NCBI GenBank assembly: GCA_007988745.1
Contig: BJUT01000001.1
Location: forward strand, 62,001-126,000
Length of the DNA: 64,000 nt
Source of the DNA: Pseudoalteromonas atlantica
GTDB lineage: Bacteria > Pseudomonadota > Gammaproteobacteria > Enterobacterales > Alteromonadaceae
Direction: 5' to 3'
Shown here: piece after piece, positions 27,321 through 37,312 of the stretch
Layout of the letters: every line of letters starts with the position of its first letter
Numbering within the stretch: the stretch's first letter is position 1
Notes under the pieces: generated by a model
What the model saw: the letters and a program-made list of their open reading frames with translations, nothing else
Databases searched by the model: none
Told to the model about the DNA's origin: nothing
Position numbers and translations under genes: made by a program

Positions 27321-27546
27321 TAATAACCTGCAAACAGCGTATAGAGTCAGTTAATAGTATAGATTATTGGCTTTAAATTAAAGGTGTAACAGCCACTAAA
27401 ATAAAGGCTGTGTGACTGTGGGTAATAAGGATTTAAAACTTACCCACAATTTCTGTGGATAAGTATGGGAATTGGTAGGTATAAATAGCCTAACTAACTA
27501 ATTAATAAGTAAATATTAGCTAGGCTATAAAAAGCACTAGTTTGAT

Positions 27547-29706
27547 TTAGGCGTTTTCGAGCGCTTCAACTTGAGCTGCTTGAATAGCCGTAAGTGCAAT
27601 GGTGTACACTATGTCATCGACTAATGCGCCACGGCTTAAATCGTTAACGGGCTTTCGCATACCTTGTAGCATAGGCCCTATGCTGATTAGATCGGCACTA
27701 CGTTGTACGGCTTTGTAGGTTGTGTTACCGGTATTAAGGTCTGGGAAAATAAATACCGTAGCTTTACCGGCTACTGGGCTATTTGGTGCTTTTTTAAGAG
27801 CAACATTTTCCATAATCGCAGCGTCGTATTGCAATGGCCCATCAATAATTAAATCAGGACGTTTTTGTTGAGCAATTTGCGTGGCTTCACGCACTTTTTC
27901 AACATCGGCGCCAGAGCCAGAAGTACCTGTGCTGTAGCTTATCATGGCAACACGTGGCTCTATGCCAAACGCAGCTGCAGAATCAGCTGACTGGATAGCG
28001 ATATCTGCTAATTGTTCTGCATTAGGGTCGGGGTTAATTGCACAGTCGCCATATACCAGTACTTGGTCAGGCAGCAGCATAAAAAACACAGACGATACAA
28101 GTGATGACCCTGGAGCGGTTTTAATTAACTGCAGCGGTGGGCGAATTGTATTAGCTGTTGTGTTAACAGCGCCAGATACTAAGCCATCGACTTTACCTTG
28201 CTCAAGCATCATAGTGCCCAGTACAACATTATCTTGTAATTGCTCTTGTGCTACGACTTCTGTTAAGCCTTTGCTTTTACGAATTTCGACCATAGGTGCA
28301 ACATAGTCGTTAATCACCGATTTTGGCTCAACAATACTTACATGTTCGTTAAGCTCAATACCTTGTTGCTCGGCAATACGCATTATTTCATCGCGATCGC
28401 CAAGTAATACTGTTTTGGCAATACCACGTTGTCCACAAATAGCCGCGGCTTTAATAGTACGCGGCTCATTTCCTTCAGGAAGTACCACTGTTTTAGCTGC
28501 TTTACGGGCTTTATCTGTAAGTAAATAACGAAACGCAGGAGGAGAGAGCTTACGTGTTCTACCAACATTTTTTGCAAGCGTATCGAGCCAATCAGAATCG
28601 ATATATTCTGCGTTGTGATCTTTTACTTTTTCAATACGTTGGTCATCATCGCTTGGTACTTCCATATTAAAATTATGCAGTAGTAATGATGTACGCCAAG
28701 TATCGGCCTCTGTGGCTAAAATAGGCAAGCCTGTTTGCATTGCTTGTTCACACAGCGCCATTATACGCGGCTCTGGTTCAAAACCACCGGTAAGTAAAAT
28801 AGCACCAATTTTAGTGCCGTTCATGGCCGACAAACACGCAGCGACTAAAATATCTGAACGATCGCCCGGGGTGACTAATAATGCGCCCGGTGTAAAGTGG
28901 TTCAAAATGTTTGATACGGTACGCGCACAAAATGTAATACGGCGTAAGCGACGGTGTAGCATGTCGCCTTCGTTAATTATGGTGGCTTTTAAATACGCGC
29001 TTAAATCTTTAACGCGCGGCGCAACTAAATCAAAGTCCCACGGGATGGCGCCTAACAGCATAAATGGGTTTTTTCTAAAAATAGGTAAAGAAGCTAAACG
29101 GTTTAATTCGTTATCGAGCTCTTCTGCTTTGTATGAATCGACCAAATCAGCGCGGGCGCGGCCTTCTTCATCAAGCGGGGTATTCACTTTGTTAAAAATA
29201 CAGCCTAAAACCCGCGGGTGATCAATGCCACCATAATACCCAGCAGCAATTTCTAAACGGTCTTCAATTTGCGTAATGGTGTAATTACCAGGGGTTAATA
29301 CAAATACAATATCGGCACCCAGAGTTTGGGCTATTTCGCGGTTTACACGCCCAGCATAAGGTTGGCGGCGAGTAGGCACCATACCTTCAATAATAGCCAC
29401 TTCATCATCGTTAATTTTACTTTCAAAGCGCTCTACTATTTCTTCAAGTAAATCATCGCCCTTACCATCGCCAATCATTTGCTCTGCATAGCTTAATGCA
29501 AAGGGAGTTGGTGGGGTAATTGATGAGCCTTGCATAATAATTTGAGTTGATTTTTCAGGGCCTGTTTCACCCGTACGTGGCTGGGCAATTGGCTTGAAAA
29601 AGTTAACTTTCACGGCTTTTTGCTCAAGCGCACGCACTAACCCGACAGAAACAGATGTTAAACCAACACCCGTAGAAACCGGAATTAACATAATACGACG
29701 TGCCAT
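27547..29706 (-). CDS. pta: phosphate acetyltransferase
   Basis: Pta converts acetyl-CoA and phosphate to acetyl phosphate. The 719-residue protein has the long gammaproteobacterial layout: an N-terminal P-loop-like domain (about residues 1-220), a DRTGG regulatory domain (about 220-340), and the C-terminal catalytic domain (about 390-710) with [13 protein letters not shown] and [22 protein letters not shown] lies eight bases before the ATG. It follows ackA after two bases, giving the standard overflow-metabolism operon. Confidence 0.96.
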   Translation of the reverse strand: MARRIMLIPVSTGVGLTSVSVGLVRALEQKAVKVNFFKPIAQPRTGETGPEKSTQIIMQGSSITPPTPFALSYAEQMIGDGKGDDLLEEIVERFESKINDDEVAIIEGMVPTRRQPYAGRVNREIAQTLGADIVFVLTPGNYTITQIEDRLEIAAGYYGGIDHPRVLGCIFNKVNTPLDEEGRARADLVDSYKAEELDNELNRLASLPIFRKNPFMLLGAIPWDFDLVAPRVKDLSAYLKATIINEGDMLHRRLRRITFCARTVSNILNHFTPGALLVTPGDRSDILVAACLSAMNGTKIGAILLTGGFEPEPRIMALCEQAMQTGLPILATEADTWRTSLLLHNFNMEVPSDDDQRIEKVKDHNAEYIDSDWLDTLAKNVGRTRKLSPPAFRYLLTDKARKAAKTVVLPEGNEPRTIKAAAICGQRGIAKTVLLGDRDEIMRIAEQQGIELNEHVSIVEPKSVINDYVAPMVEIRKSKGLTEVVAQEQLQDNVVLGTMMLEQGKVDGLVSGAVNTTANTIRPPLQLIKTAPGSSLVSSVFFMLLPDQVLVYGDCAINPDPNAEQLADIAIQSADSAAAFGIEPRVAMISYSTGTSGSGADVEKVREATQIAQQKRPDLIIDGPLQYDAAIMENVALKKAPNSPVAGKATVFIFPDLNTGNTTYKAVQRSADLISIGPMLQGMRKPVNDLSRGALVDDIVYTIALTAIQAAQVEALENA

Positions 29707-29708
29707 AA

Positions 29709-30923
29709 TTAAAGCTCCTTCACAATGTTAGCGGCATCAAGGGCTATTACCCATTCTTCATTAGTTGGCATTACAACCGCTTTAGTGATCGCGTTGTCAG
29801 AGCTAATAATGCCTTCATTACCAAATCGCGCATCTAAGTTGGCTTGTTTATCGCAATCTAGGCCTAAAAACGCCAGTTGTGTGATTACTTTTTCGCGGAT
29901 AATATCTGAGTTTTCGCCTATACCACCGGTAAAAATAAGCGCATCTAACTGCTGTAATGGCACCATGTAGGCGGCAATTTGCTTAGCAAGGCGGTAGCAA
30001 AAAATATCAAGTGCAAGGGCGGCTTTTTCATGGCCAGCTACAGCGGCTTCTTCTATGGTTCTGCAGTCGTTAGACAGTTCACTAATACCTAACAAACCAC
30101 TTTCTTTATTCAGTAAGTTGTCGATTTGTTTTGCATCATAATTAAGTTGTGTTGTTAAAAAGTTAAATAAACCAGGGTCGATATCACCGCTGCGGGTGCC
30201 CATTACTAACCCAGCAAGCGGGGTTAAGCCCATGCTAGTATCTACACTTTTACCGCCTTTAATTGCACGCACAGAACAACCATTACCTAAATGCGCACTA
30301 ATAAAATTGCTTTGCTCAACAGGCTTATTAATTAATTTAGCGGTTTGGCCTGCTACATAATAGTGGCTTGTGCCGTGCATACCGTAACGGCGAACACCGT
30401 GCTCTGTGTATAGCTTGTAAGGGAGTGCATATAAGTAGGCTACTTTATCCATGGTTTGATGAAATGCAGTGTCAAAAACAGCAACCTGGGGCAAACCAGC
30501 AAACGAAGCCTGCGCTGATGAAATACCCAGTAAGTTTGCATGGCCATGTAAAGGGGCAAGGCTTGAAGCATCTGAAATACCCGCAATGACTTTTTCATCC
30601 ACTAATGCAGATTGAGTAAAGTGCTCACCACCGTGTACAACACGATGGCCTACGGCAATTAAATGCTCATCTAAGTGGTGATCTTTAATTAGGCTCACAA
30701 GCGTATTAATTGCTTCACCATGCGCTTGATTAGCAGCTAAGGTGATAACGGTTTTATCACCTTGGTATTTATATTTAATAGATGGATTTTCTGAACCTAG
30801 GCGTTCAGCTAAGCCCGAAATAATTTCATGCCCGTTATCAGCATCAATAATGGCAAATTTTAAACTCGAACTACCACAGTTTAATACTAAAACGTGTTGT
30901 GATTTAGAGGGCGCAGTTGGCAT
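29709..30923 (-). CDS. ackA: acetate kinase
   Basis: AckA makes ATP and acetate from acetyl phosphate. I choose the ATG at 30923 (404 residues, [17 protein letters not shown]), where GGAAA lies eight bases upstream; ATGs at 30938 and 30983 are in frame but lack a binding site. Family motifs are [13 protein letters not shown] near the N terminus, RYGMHGTSH with the active-site His, and FTGGIGENS. Expressed with pta just downstream and divergent from yfbV, as in E. coli. Confidence 0.95.
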   Translation of the reverse strand: MPTAPSKSQHVLVLNCGSSSLKFAIIDADNGHEIISGLAERLGSENPSIKYKYQGDKTVITLAANQAHGEAINTLVSLIKDHHLDEHLIAVGHRVVHGGEHFTQSALVDEKVIAGISDASSLAPLHGHANLLGISSAQASFAGLPQVAVFDTAFHQTMDKVAYLYALPYKLYTEHGVRRYGMHGTSHYYVAGQTAKLINKPVEQSNFISAHLGNGCSVRAIKGGKSVDTSMGLTPLAGLVMGTRSGDIDPGLFNFLTTQLNYDAKQIDNLLNKESGLLGISELSNDCRTIEEAAVAGHEKAALALDIFCYRLAKQIAAYMVPLQQLDALIFTGGIGENSDIIREKVITQLAFLGLDCDKQANLDARFGNEGIISSDNAITKAVVMPTNEEWVIALDAANIVKEL

Positions 30924-31223
30924 AGATACAGTTTCCATAAACAATAAATTTAGTAAGTGTACGTTAAGATATGAACAATACACTTAAGGTGCAAATTAAA
31001 GGTAAACTTAGCCACCATATAGGTGATAAAAAAGCGACTAAAGTCTAATTTATAAGATGCGTATTTTAACCCAGTTAATAAATTTAGTTTAGTGTTTAGT
31101 TGCTTATATATACAAAAACAATAACTTTTACTGCTAAAGTGTGAAGCTATTTATTTGTGTTACACTTACAGGCAGTGGCAAGCAGGCGCTACGGGTTTAA
31201 AAGTTTAGATGTGAGGAGTCATG

Positions 31224-31670
31224 ATGCAAAAAAGTGTGATGTCACAATTACAAACGGGTAGGTTATATGCAAAAAAATGGCCTATGCGTAAAGAGTTAGC
31301 ACCGTTGTTTAACGAATTTAAAGTAATTAAGGCAACCGAGCTGGCAATTACTGTAATGCCAATATTAGCCATGCTTACGTTATTTTTTCAGCTTAACTAT
31401 TTAGGCCCCGATTTTTTACCGCAAGCGATTGCCAGTGCATTGTTTTTTTTATCGTTGCCGTTGCAAGGCTTGTTTTGGTTAGGTAAGCGAGCCGAAACAC
31501 CATTAGAACCGAGCATGCAAAAATGGTACAACGAGTTATATACCAAAATGGTGGCAAATGGCTACCAAGCCCAAATAAGCGAAAACAAGCCCCGTTATAT
31601 GGAACTTGCACACTTATTAAAAGACATGTTTGATAAAATGGATAAAGCGTTTACTAAAGAGCAATTTTAG
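31224..31670 (+). CDS. yfbV: terminus macrodomain insulation protein YfbV
   Basis: This 148-residue inner-membrane protein (UPF0208) has two transmembrane segments near residues 40-55 and 68-85 and cytoplasmic ends. In E. coli it prevents the Ter macrodomain organisation from spreading. Two ATG codons lie side by side at 31221 and 31224; GAGGAG at 31213-31218 is too near the first, so I choose the second. Divergent pairing with ackA-pta is the same as in E. coli and supports the call. Confidence 0.92.
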   Translation: MQKSVMSQLQTGRLYAKKWPMRKELAPLFNEFKVIKATELAITVMPILAMLTLFFQLNYLGPDFLPQAIASALFFLSLPLQGLFWLGKRAETPLEPSMQKWYNELYTKMVANGYQAQISENKPRYMELAHLLKDMFDKMDKAFTKEQF

Positions 31671-31693
31671 AGCGCGTTTATCTATAAGTGTAT

Positions 31694-31715
31694 GAGCAGA
31701 GCGCACGCTTTGCTC
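31694..31715. terminator. weak hairpin between yfbV and rlmA
   Basis: Arms GAGCAGAGCG and CGCTTTGCTC can pair over 10 bases with one G-T wobble, followed by a loose TATTTATTT tract. It lies between the ends of two convergent genes. Confidence 0.4.
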
Positions 31716-31802
31716 TATTTATTTATAACACTCCCTCTGGCATATGAGCTGACTCAATATAGCCGGGCAGTAACTTCCTCACTAACACTCGTTATTAAAA
31801 CA

Positions 31803-32603
31803 TCAATCGGCTTTACTAAACTCGGTAATGTAAAACGATAGGGTGACGCTTTGGGCGCCTTTTTCTTCAAGAGTTTGCCAATGTTCAGGTCTAAATTTCC
31901 ACGCAAATGGTGTCATCATTATTAAATTTTTAATATCTGAAAAATTAAGCGTAACCTGCTCTGTAATGAGCTTTTGATCTGCTTTTATAAAGCCGCTTGG
32001 CGTGTCAATTTCAGTGTGTTTTGCTACATCTGCATAAATATATTCTTTAAGCTCTTTTAAATGCCACGGCCCTGGGCTTGCAACTACTAATGTGGCATTT
32101 GGCGCTGCTAAACGCGCCAGCTCTTGTTCAAACAAAGGCGCAAAAACACTCAGCAATACGTCAGCAGTGCCTGACTTAAAAGGCGCCTGGCTAATTGATG
32201 CAACGCTAAAATGACATTGTGGGTATCGCTTTGCTGCATATTTTACGGCTGATTTAGAAATATCGACGCCGTATACCTGCGCCTCTATTTTATCGGCAAT
32301 GGCATGAGTATAAAATCCTTCGCCACAGCCTAAATCTATTAGCACGTTTGGTTTGCGCTCACTAATTATATTACTTAATGCGCGCTGTAAAAATGCGTAA
32401 AAGCCTTGCTCTAAAAAAGCACGCCTTGCTTGTACCATTTCGAGCGAATCACCCGGTTGCTTTGAGTTTTTGTGTTGCACCGGTAATAAATTTACATAGC
32501 CTTCTTTGGCGAAGTCGAAGGTGTGATTGTTGTCACATCGAAGTGATGAATTATGTTTTAAAAGTGCGTGGTTACATAAAGGGCATTGGTATTGCAGACT
32601 CAT
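31803..32603 (-). CDS. rlmA: 23S rRNA (guanine-N1)-methyltransferase RlmA
   Basis: RlmA methylates G745 of 23S rRNA. The 266-residue protein starts with a zinc site (Cys7, Cys10, Cys23, His27), followed by FDFAKEGYVNLLPVQ, a segment typical of the family, and a SAM-binding domain with LIDLGCGEGFYTHAIA. It overlaps the upstream permease gene by four bases. Confidence 0.93.
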   Translation of the reverse strand: MSLQYQCPLCNHALLKHNSSLRCDNNHTFDFAKEGYVNLLPVQHKNSKQPGDSLEMVQARRAFLEQGFYAFLQRALSNIISERKPNVLIDLGCGEGFYTHAIADKIEAQVYGVDISKSAVKYAAKRYPQCHFSVASISQAPFKSGTADVLLSVFAPLFEQELARLAAPNATLVVASPGPWHLKELKEYIYADVAKHTEIDTPSGFIKADQKLITEQVTLNFSDIKNLIMMTPFAWKFRPEHWQTLEEKGAQSVTLSFYITEFSKAD

Positions 32604-33247
32604 GAGTCTAGGTAGTCCTTATCATAAAAAGTTTTGACCCAGTGTGGCCGATAAGTGATCAAAAGCGTAATGGCCATACCGTTGAGCATTGCCTCAGGAA
32701 ACCAAATGATAGCACTTAGGTATACGTAATTATCTGCCAATTCCTGCCAATTATATTGCCCTATAAGCAAATAAAACAAAGCCCCAAAGCTTATTTTTAG
32801 ACATGCAATAAAGCCTGCCAATATAAAAGAGCATACAAAAATATAAACAAAAAAGTGACGCGGTAAATACTGATAACTCATTATAAAGCCAAGGTAGCTT
32901 AATAATGTAGGAATAAATGCACCAAACAGTATTTGCATGGGCAAAAGATTAAGATCAATGTTTGCAAAAGCTGCCAATAGGGCACTGGCCAGTAGGCTAC
33001 TTAAAATAGCAAGGCGCCACCCTAAAATTAGCGTTGCGGCAGTTACACCTAAAATGTGTAAATCAAGACCGCTTAAAATACCCGCTTTAATTTGCCATAA
33101 CATGGCAAACACTAACGCACACGCAAGTACCCCTATTTGCCGTGCAGGCGTTTTATAAAGTGCTTTATAGGTATTTTTTTCTACGCTTATAAAGGTAATA
33201 ATTAAAACAAGGGCCCAAAGTAGCCCTTGCATTTTAAGCGTTAACAT
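32600..33247 (-). CDS. CbiM-like energy-coupling-factor transporter permease
   Basis: The 215-residue protein has about six transmembrane segments and resembles the CbiM/NikM substrate-binding subunit of ECF transporters for cobalt or nickel. It lacks the N-terminal Met-His-Ile motif that binds the metal in true CbiM proteins, beginning instead with MLTLKMQGLLWAL. No ATPase or T-component gene is nearby, so it acts alone or shares modules. It overlaps rlmA by four bases and starts six bases after the xthA stop. Substrate unknown. Confidence 0.75.
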   Translation of the reverse strand: MLTLKMQGLLWALVLIITFISVEKNTYKALYKTPARQIGVLACALVFAMLWQIKAGILSGLDLHILGVTAATLILGWRLAILSSLLASALLAAFANIDLNLLPMQILFGAFIPTLLSYLGFIMSYQYLPRHFFVYIFVCSFILAGFIACLKISFGALFYLLIGQYNWQELADNYVYLSAIIWFPEAMLNGMAITLLITYRPHWVKTFYDKDYLDS

Positions 33248-33252
33248 AGCAA

Positions 33253-34059
33253 TTATTTAAAGGTTGACCAAATTGGCGCATGGTCAGAGGGCTTTTCTAT
33301 GCCGCGTAATTCGTAATCTATGCCGGTATCAATACATCGCTCGGCAAGGGCATGGGTAGCAAGTACAACATCAATGCGTAGGCCACGATTATCTACAAAC
33401 CCTTTAGAGCGATAATCAAACCACGAGTATTTGTCGCTTGTATCAGGGTTTTGCTCTCTGAAGGTATCTTTAAAGCCCCAATTTAATAATTTAGCAAGCC
33501 ATTCGCGCTCCTCTGGTTGAAACGAGCACTTACCTGTTTTAAGCCAGCGTTTAGCGTTTACTTCACCAATACCAATATCTAAATCGGTAGGCGAAATATT
33601 GATATCGCCCATAACGATAACGTCTTCATCGGGCGTGTGGTTTGTTTCTAAATGGGTCATTAAATCTTTGTAAAACTGGCGCTTATAAGGGAATTTTGTT
33701 TCGTGATTTATATTATCGCCTTGTGGGAAATAACCATTCATTACCGTTAGGTCGCGGCCATTTTCTTGCTCAACTGTCACACTTATCATGCGTTTTTGTG
33801 CTTCTTCAGTGTCGCTGGCAAAACCTTTTAAGACCGATTTAGGCTCATTTTTGCATAACATTGCCACACCGTAGTGCGCTTTTTGACCATGAAAATAAAC
33901 GTGGTAACCCATTTTTTGTACGTCCTCGAGAGGGAACGCCTCATCATGAACTTTAATTTCTTGCAAACCAATAATGTCTGGCTGGTGTTTATCTATAATT
34001 GCTTGTAACTGGTGTAAGCGAGCTCGCAGACCATTGATATTGAAAGAAATAACCTTCAT
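33253..34059 (-). CDS. xthA: exodeoxyribonuclease III
   Basis: XthA is the main AP endonuclease and 3'-5' exonuclease of base excision repair. Its 268 residues equal the length of the E. coli enzyme. Catalytic motifs are [12 protein letters not shown] (metal-binding Glu), [13 protein letters not shown] and the C-terminal SDHAPIW with the catalytic Asp-His pair. It heads a unit with the permease and rlmA. Confidence 0.96.
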   Translation of the reverse strand: MKVISFNINGLRARLHQLQAIIDKHQPDIIGLQEIKVHDEAFPLEDVQKMGYHVYFHGQKAHYGVAMLCKNEPKSVLKGFASDTEEAQKRMISVTVEQENGRDLTVMNGYFPQGDNINHETKFPYKRQFYKDLMTHLETNHTPDEDVIVMGDINISPTDLDIGIGEVNAKRWLKTGKCSFQPEEREWLAKLLNWGFKDTFREQNPDTSDKYSWFDYRSKGFVDNRGLRIDVVLATHALAERCIDTGIDYELRGIEKPSDHAPIWSTFK

Positions 34060-34300
34060 AAAATTTACCTTTAATTAGACTCTGTTTTTATAACTAAATT
34101 GTATCAGTAAATAAGCCTACATAACATGATCGAAATGAGAAAATAGCTGCGCAAATGTTGATCAATTGGTGCGTAAAGTTTAAACATTGTAAATGCTTTA
34201 TTAATTATTTAAATAAATAAAAAATTCAATTGATCTCGTAATTATTGAATATATAATGCGCAAAAATTACTTGTTTAGTCGTTCAAATAGGATCTCTCTC

Positions 34301-34732
34301 ATGAAAACACAATTACTTTTAGCTACTGCTTTATTAGCCTCTGCGTCTGTATCAGCAAAAAGCAACACTTACTTTAGCCAAGATAATAAACTTGAATCTA
34401 AATTATGTGTATTAAGTGCAAATGAAGGCTTTAGCGCAGCGCGTAAAGAAGCAGCACAACACGGTGTATACTTATCGCGTTTTTCTAAAAGTGTTTTATG
34501 TAATGGTCAAGATATTCGCGACATTGCTAAAAAAGTAACGTCTAACCAAGCTGCTGAATCAAAAGTTGAAGTGTTTGCAAAAGATGCACACCAAGAAACA
34601 CAGTTATGTATCACAGCGTTAAAGCAAGGCCTTGCGCCTGTTCGCCAAAAAATCGGTAACTTAAACTCATTAAAGTGTAACGGACAAAACGTAACTGAAT
34701 TTGTAAAGCGTTACCAAAACGCAGCAATCTAA
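34301..34732 (+). CDS. DUF3718-type exported protein with two Cys modules
   Basis: I choose the ATG at 34301, with AGGA eight bases upstream, giving 143 residues that start with a signal peptide (MKTQLLLATALLASASVSA). The mature part consists of two similar modules of about 45 residues: the first begins ESKLCVLSANEGF and ends VLCNGQDIRDIAKK; the second begins ETQLCITALKQGL and ends LKCNGQNVTEFVKRY. Each holds two cysteines, probably one disulfide per module in the periplasm. The family is found in Alteromonadales and has no known function. Confidence 0.75.
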   Translation: MKTQLLLATALLASASVSAKSNTYFSQDNKLESKLCVLSANEGFSAARKEAAQHGVYLSRFSKSVLCNGQDIRDIAKKVTSNQAAESKVEVFAKDAHQETQLCITALKQGLAPVRQKIGNLNSLKCNGQNVTEFVKRYQNAAI

Positions 34733-34758
34733 TTGCGCGGTAACATGTAGATTAAAAT

Positions 34759-34787
34759 AATACCCAGTTTGTACTGGGTATTTTTTT
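34759..34787 (+). terminator. intrinsic terminator of the DUF3718 gene
   Basis: AATACCCAGT and its exact complement form a 10-base-pair stem with a 4-base loop and seven T afterwards, 26 bases after the stop codon. Confidence 0.9.
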
Positions 34788-34953
34788 GCAAAAATTACAA
34801 GGTATGCAGCAATCATTGCAAAGCTAAGTAGTTGATTAATGTATATAAAATAAGCTAAATACACGTAACCTATTGATTGTTGGCGGCTTGTGCACTTTGG
34901 CATTGGACTTGTATTAGTTAAAGTGACATTTACTAACTACAAGGATACGTCTT

Positions 34954-35475
34954 ATGAAAAAGTTAACACTCGCAACAACTATTTTAGCTTCGTTAAGTTT
35001 AGCCGCATGTGCCTCAAACCAAGGCCTTGAAAAAATCGATAGCGATTTTGCAAGTTTAGATAACGACAGTGATGGTTATATTTCAAAAGTAGAAGCAGAT
35101 GACGATAGCATCTGGGGCCACTTTTCAAATATTGATACCAATATGGATAACGAGATCAGTCGTAAAGAATTTAACACTTACATGCAGTTAAATACCGGTA
35201 AGGTAGCGACTGACAGCGAAGTAAGTGAGTCGGCGTTTAAAGCTAAAATAGCTAAATTTGATAAAATCGAAAATGATTTTGGAAGTTTAGATAACGACAA
35301 AAATGGTTACATCTCAGTAGAAGAAGCTGACGATGATGATATTTCAAACCATTTTGGTTACATGGATGGCAACAATGATAAACGCATCAGTAAAGGTGAG
35401 TTTAAAGGCTACATTAGCAAATACGGTAAAGCCGTTGCTGAAGATGATGCACTAAAGCATTATAAAAACAGCTAA
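34954..35475 (+). CDS. EF-hand calcium-binding lipoprotein
   Basis: The 173-residue protein has a signal peptide with lipobox LAAC. Two related halves each carry a pair of EF-hand loops: DNDSDGYISKVE and DTNMDNEISRKE in the first, DNDKNGYISVEE and DGNNDKRISKGE in the second. Both halves open with a similar DFASLDND/DFGSLDND phrase, so the gene arose by duplication. All four loops have the acidic ligands at positions 1, 3 and 12. It should bind calcium at the outer or inner membrane surface. A terminator follows. Confidence 0.85.
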   Translation: MKKLTLATTILASLSLAACASNQGLEKIDSDFASLDNDSDGYISKVEADDDSIWGHFSNIDTNMDNEISRKEFNTYMQLNTGKVATDSEVSESAFKAKIAKFDKIENDFGSLDNDKNGYISVEEADDDDISNHFGYMDGNNDKRISKGEFKGYISKYGKAVAEDDALKHYKNS

Positions 35476-35501
35476 TATTAGCTAAATACGCTACACATAA
35501 G

Positions 35502-35527
35502 AGCCAGCATTAATTGCTGGCTTTTTT
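35502..35527 (+). terminator. intrinsic terminator of the EF-hand gene
   Basis: AGCCAGCA and TGCTGGCT form an 8-base-pair stem around a TTAAT loop, followed by six T. Confidence 0.88.
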
Positions 35528-35626
35528 GTGCATTTAATTTGTTTTAAAAGCAGATATATTTTCCCCCTTTTGCGATGTTCTGTCATAATAGATGGCTACG
35601 TATTTTAAAGGGCAAAGCAAAATATT

Positions 35627-36217
35627 ATGGCGGGTCGTCGAATTAGTGATGAACAATTAATTGAGATCATTGAAGCGGCTATATTTGTCGCAGACAAACC
35701 TGTTAGCAAACGCCACTTAAAAGATACTGTACTTGCTGATTTAGCTATTTCCATGTCACGAATTAACACTGCAATAGACGCTATACATACCCACTACCAA
35801 ACACGTGGCATCAAGCTAGTTGAAGTAGGCAGTGGCTATCGCTTTCAAGCGTGTAGTAGTTTAAGCCCTTGGCTTAGTAATTTATGGCAAGAACGGGCAC
35901 CTAAGTACTCTCGCGCACTACTAGAAACTTTGTCGTTAATTGCCTACAGGCAACCAATAACGCGTGGTGAAATAGAGCAAGTACGAGGCGTAACAACCGG
36001 ATCAGCAATTATTAAAACCCTTCTTGAGCGAGAGTGGGTTAAAGTAGTAGGGCATAAAGAAGTACCTGGTAAACCAGCGCTTTATGCAACAACAAAATTA
36101 TTTTTAGATTATTTTTCGTTAACCGGTTTAGATGAACTCCCTGCATTGCCAGCGCAACAGGAAAGTAAAATAAACCAGTTATTAAGTGATCCTTCTGTGA
36201 GAGAACCATCCGAATGA
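35627..36217 (+). CDS. scpB: segregation and condensation protein ScpB
   Basis: ScpB is the winged-helix subunit that, with ScpA kleisin and an SMC ATPase, helps condense the chromosome. The 196-residue protein has the [27 protein letters not shown] motif region ([17 protein letters not shown]) central to the family. It overlaps rluB by four bases (ATGA). scpA is not next to it here; upstream lies the EF-hand gene with its own terminator, so scpB starts a transcript. Confidence 0.92.
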   Translation: MAGRRISDEQLIEIIEAAIFVADKPVSKRHLKDTVLADLAISMSRINTAIDAIHTHYQTRGIKLVEVGSGYRFQACSSLSPWLSNLWQERAPKYSRALLETLSLIAYRQPITRGEIEQVRGVTTGSAIIKTLLEREWVKVVGHKEVPGKPALYATTKLFLDYFSLTGLDELPALPAQQESKINQLLSDPSVREPSE

Positions 36218-37083
36218 GTATTCAAGGTGAAAAGTTACAAAAAGTCCTAGCCCGCGCAGGGGTAGGCTCACGACGTGAAATGGAAAAATACATTGATGCA
36301 AACCGCGTTAGTGTTAATGGTAAAGTGGCTAAATTAGGTGACCGTGTTGAGGAAACAGACTTAATACGTGTTGATGGCCACAGCGTAAAGATTGAAGAAA
36401 AAGCCGATCGTATTTGTCGTGTAATTATGTACAACAAGCCAGAAGGGGAATTAAGTACACGTAAAGACCCAGAAGGACGTCGTACTGTTTTTGACCGTTT
36501 ACCACGCATAGACGGTGAGCGTTGGATTGCTGTTGGTCGACTAGATATTAACACAGCTGGTTTAATGTTATTTACCAACGATGGTGAGTTAGCTAACCGC
36601 TTAATGCACCCAAGTTATGAAGTTGAGCGTGAATATTCAGCCCGTGTATTCGGTGAAGTGACCAATGAAACCATTAAAAACCTAACGCGTGGCGTAGAGC
36701 TTGAAGATGGTCCGGCTAAATTTTTAACGGTTAAATCACTGGGTGGCGAAGGCATTAACCGTTGGTACAATGTAACGCTAAACGAAGGGCGTAATCGCGA
36801 AGTTCGCCGCTTATGGCAATCGCAGGATGTAGAAGTATCGCGACTTATTCGTATTCGTTACGGAAAATTAGAGCTAGATAAGCGCCTTCCTCAAGGTGGC
36901 TGGGCTGAACTTGATTTAGAAACCGTTAACTATTTACGCAAAACCGTTAAATTAGGCCGCGAAACACAAACTAAACTGTCGGTTATGCCTGAAAAACGCA
37001 AAGACAAGCGTGCTAAAATTAACCAAATTCGTAAAGCGGTTAAAAAGCATAACCAACGTGTTAAGCAAACTAAGCGTAAGTAA
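36214..37083 (+). CDS. rluB: 23S rRNA pseudouridine(2605) synthase
   Basis: RluB makes pseudouridine 2605 in 23S rRNA. The 289-residue protein has an N-terminal S4 RNA-binding domain ([18 protein letters not shown]) and the catalytic Asp in [18 protein letters not shown]. The C terminus is a long basic tail ([20 protein letters not shown]), normal for RluB. It is coupled to scpB. The repeat copy C begins inside its stop codon. Confidence 0.94.
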   Translation: MSIQGEKLQKVLARAGVGSRREMEKYIDANRVSVNGKVAKLGDRVEETDLIRVDGHSVKIEEKADRICRVIMYNKPEGELSTRKDPEGRRTVFDRLPRIDGERWIAVGRLDINTAGLMLFTNDGELANRLMHPSYEVEREYSARVFGEVTNETIKNLTRGVELEDGPAKFLTVKSLGGEGINRWYNVTLNEGRNREVRRLWQSQDVEVSRLIRIRYGKLELDKRLPQGGWAELDLETVNYLRKTVKLGRETQTKLSVMPEKRKDKRAKINQIRKAVKKHNQRVKQTKRK

Positions 37084-37244
37084 TACCAATCCGTAATAAT
37101 ACTTAATCATTTTGCGGGGCTAAACGTGTCGCTACCGAGGTAAAAAAATGCTCATTTAGCACAGCTAAATAGCGAATTTTTTGCCAAGCGAACAACACGT
37201 TTTTCTAGCCTTAAAAGAGCTCGCTTAATTAAGTGAATAGCTAT
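37083..37244. repeat. palindromic interspersed repeat, copy C
   Basis: This 162-base copy starts ATACCAATCCG, with its first base being the last base of the rluB stop codon, and ends in a decayed GTGAATAGCTAT. The left half matches copy B in long exact blocks. It can fold on itself: CTAAACGTGT on the left pairs with ACACGTTTTTCTAG on the right, and a central ATTTAGC/GCTAAAT makes a small hairpin. Confidence 0.82.
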
Positions 37245-37265
37245 AATTACAAAAAGATTACCGAC

Positions 37266-37295
37266 AAAAAAGCCGCAATATATGCGGCTTTTTTT
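37266..37295. terminator. bidirectional intrinsic terminator, rluB / yciK
   Basis: AAAAAAGCCGCA and its exact complement make a 12-base-pair stem with a 5-base ATATA loop, between two convergent genes. Confidence 0.92.
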
Positions 37296-37312
37296 ATAAT
37301 TAAAAATGTAGT

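Noticed and set aside
28712..29221. Open frame of 169 codons on the + strand
   Set aside because: It lies fully inside pta in antisense, has no ribosome binding site and no family features.
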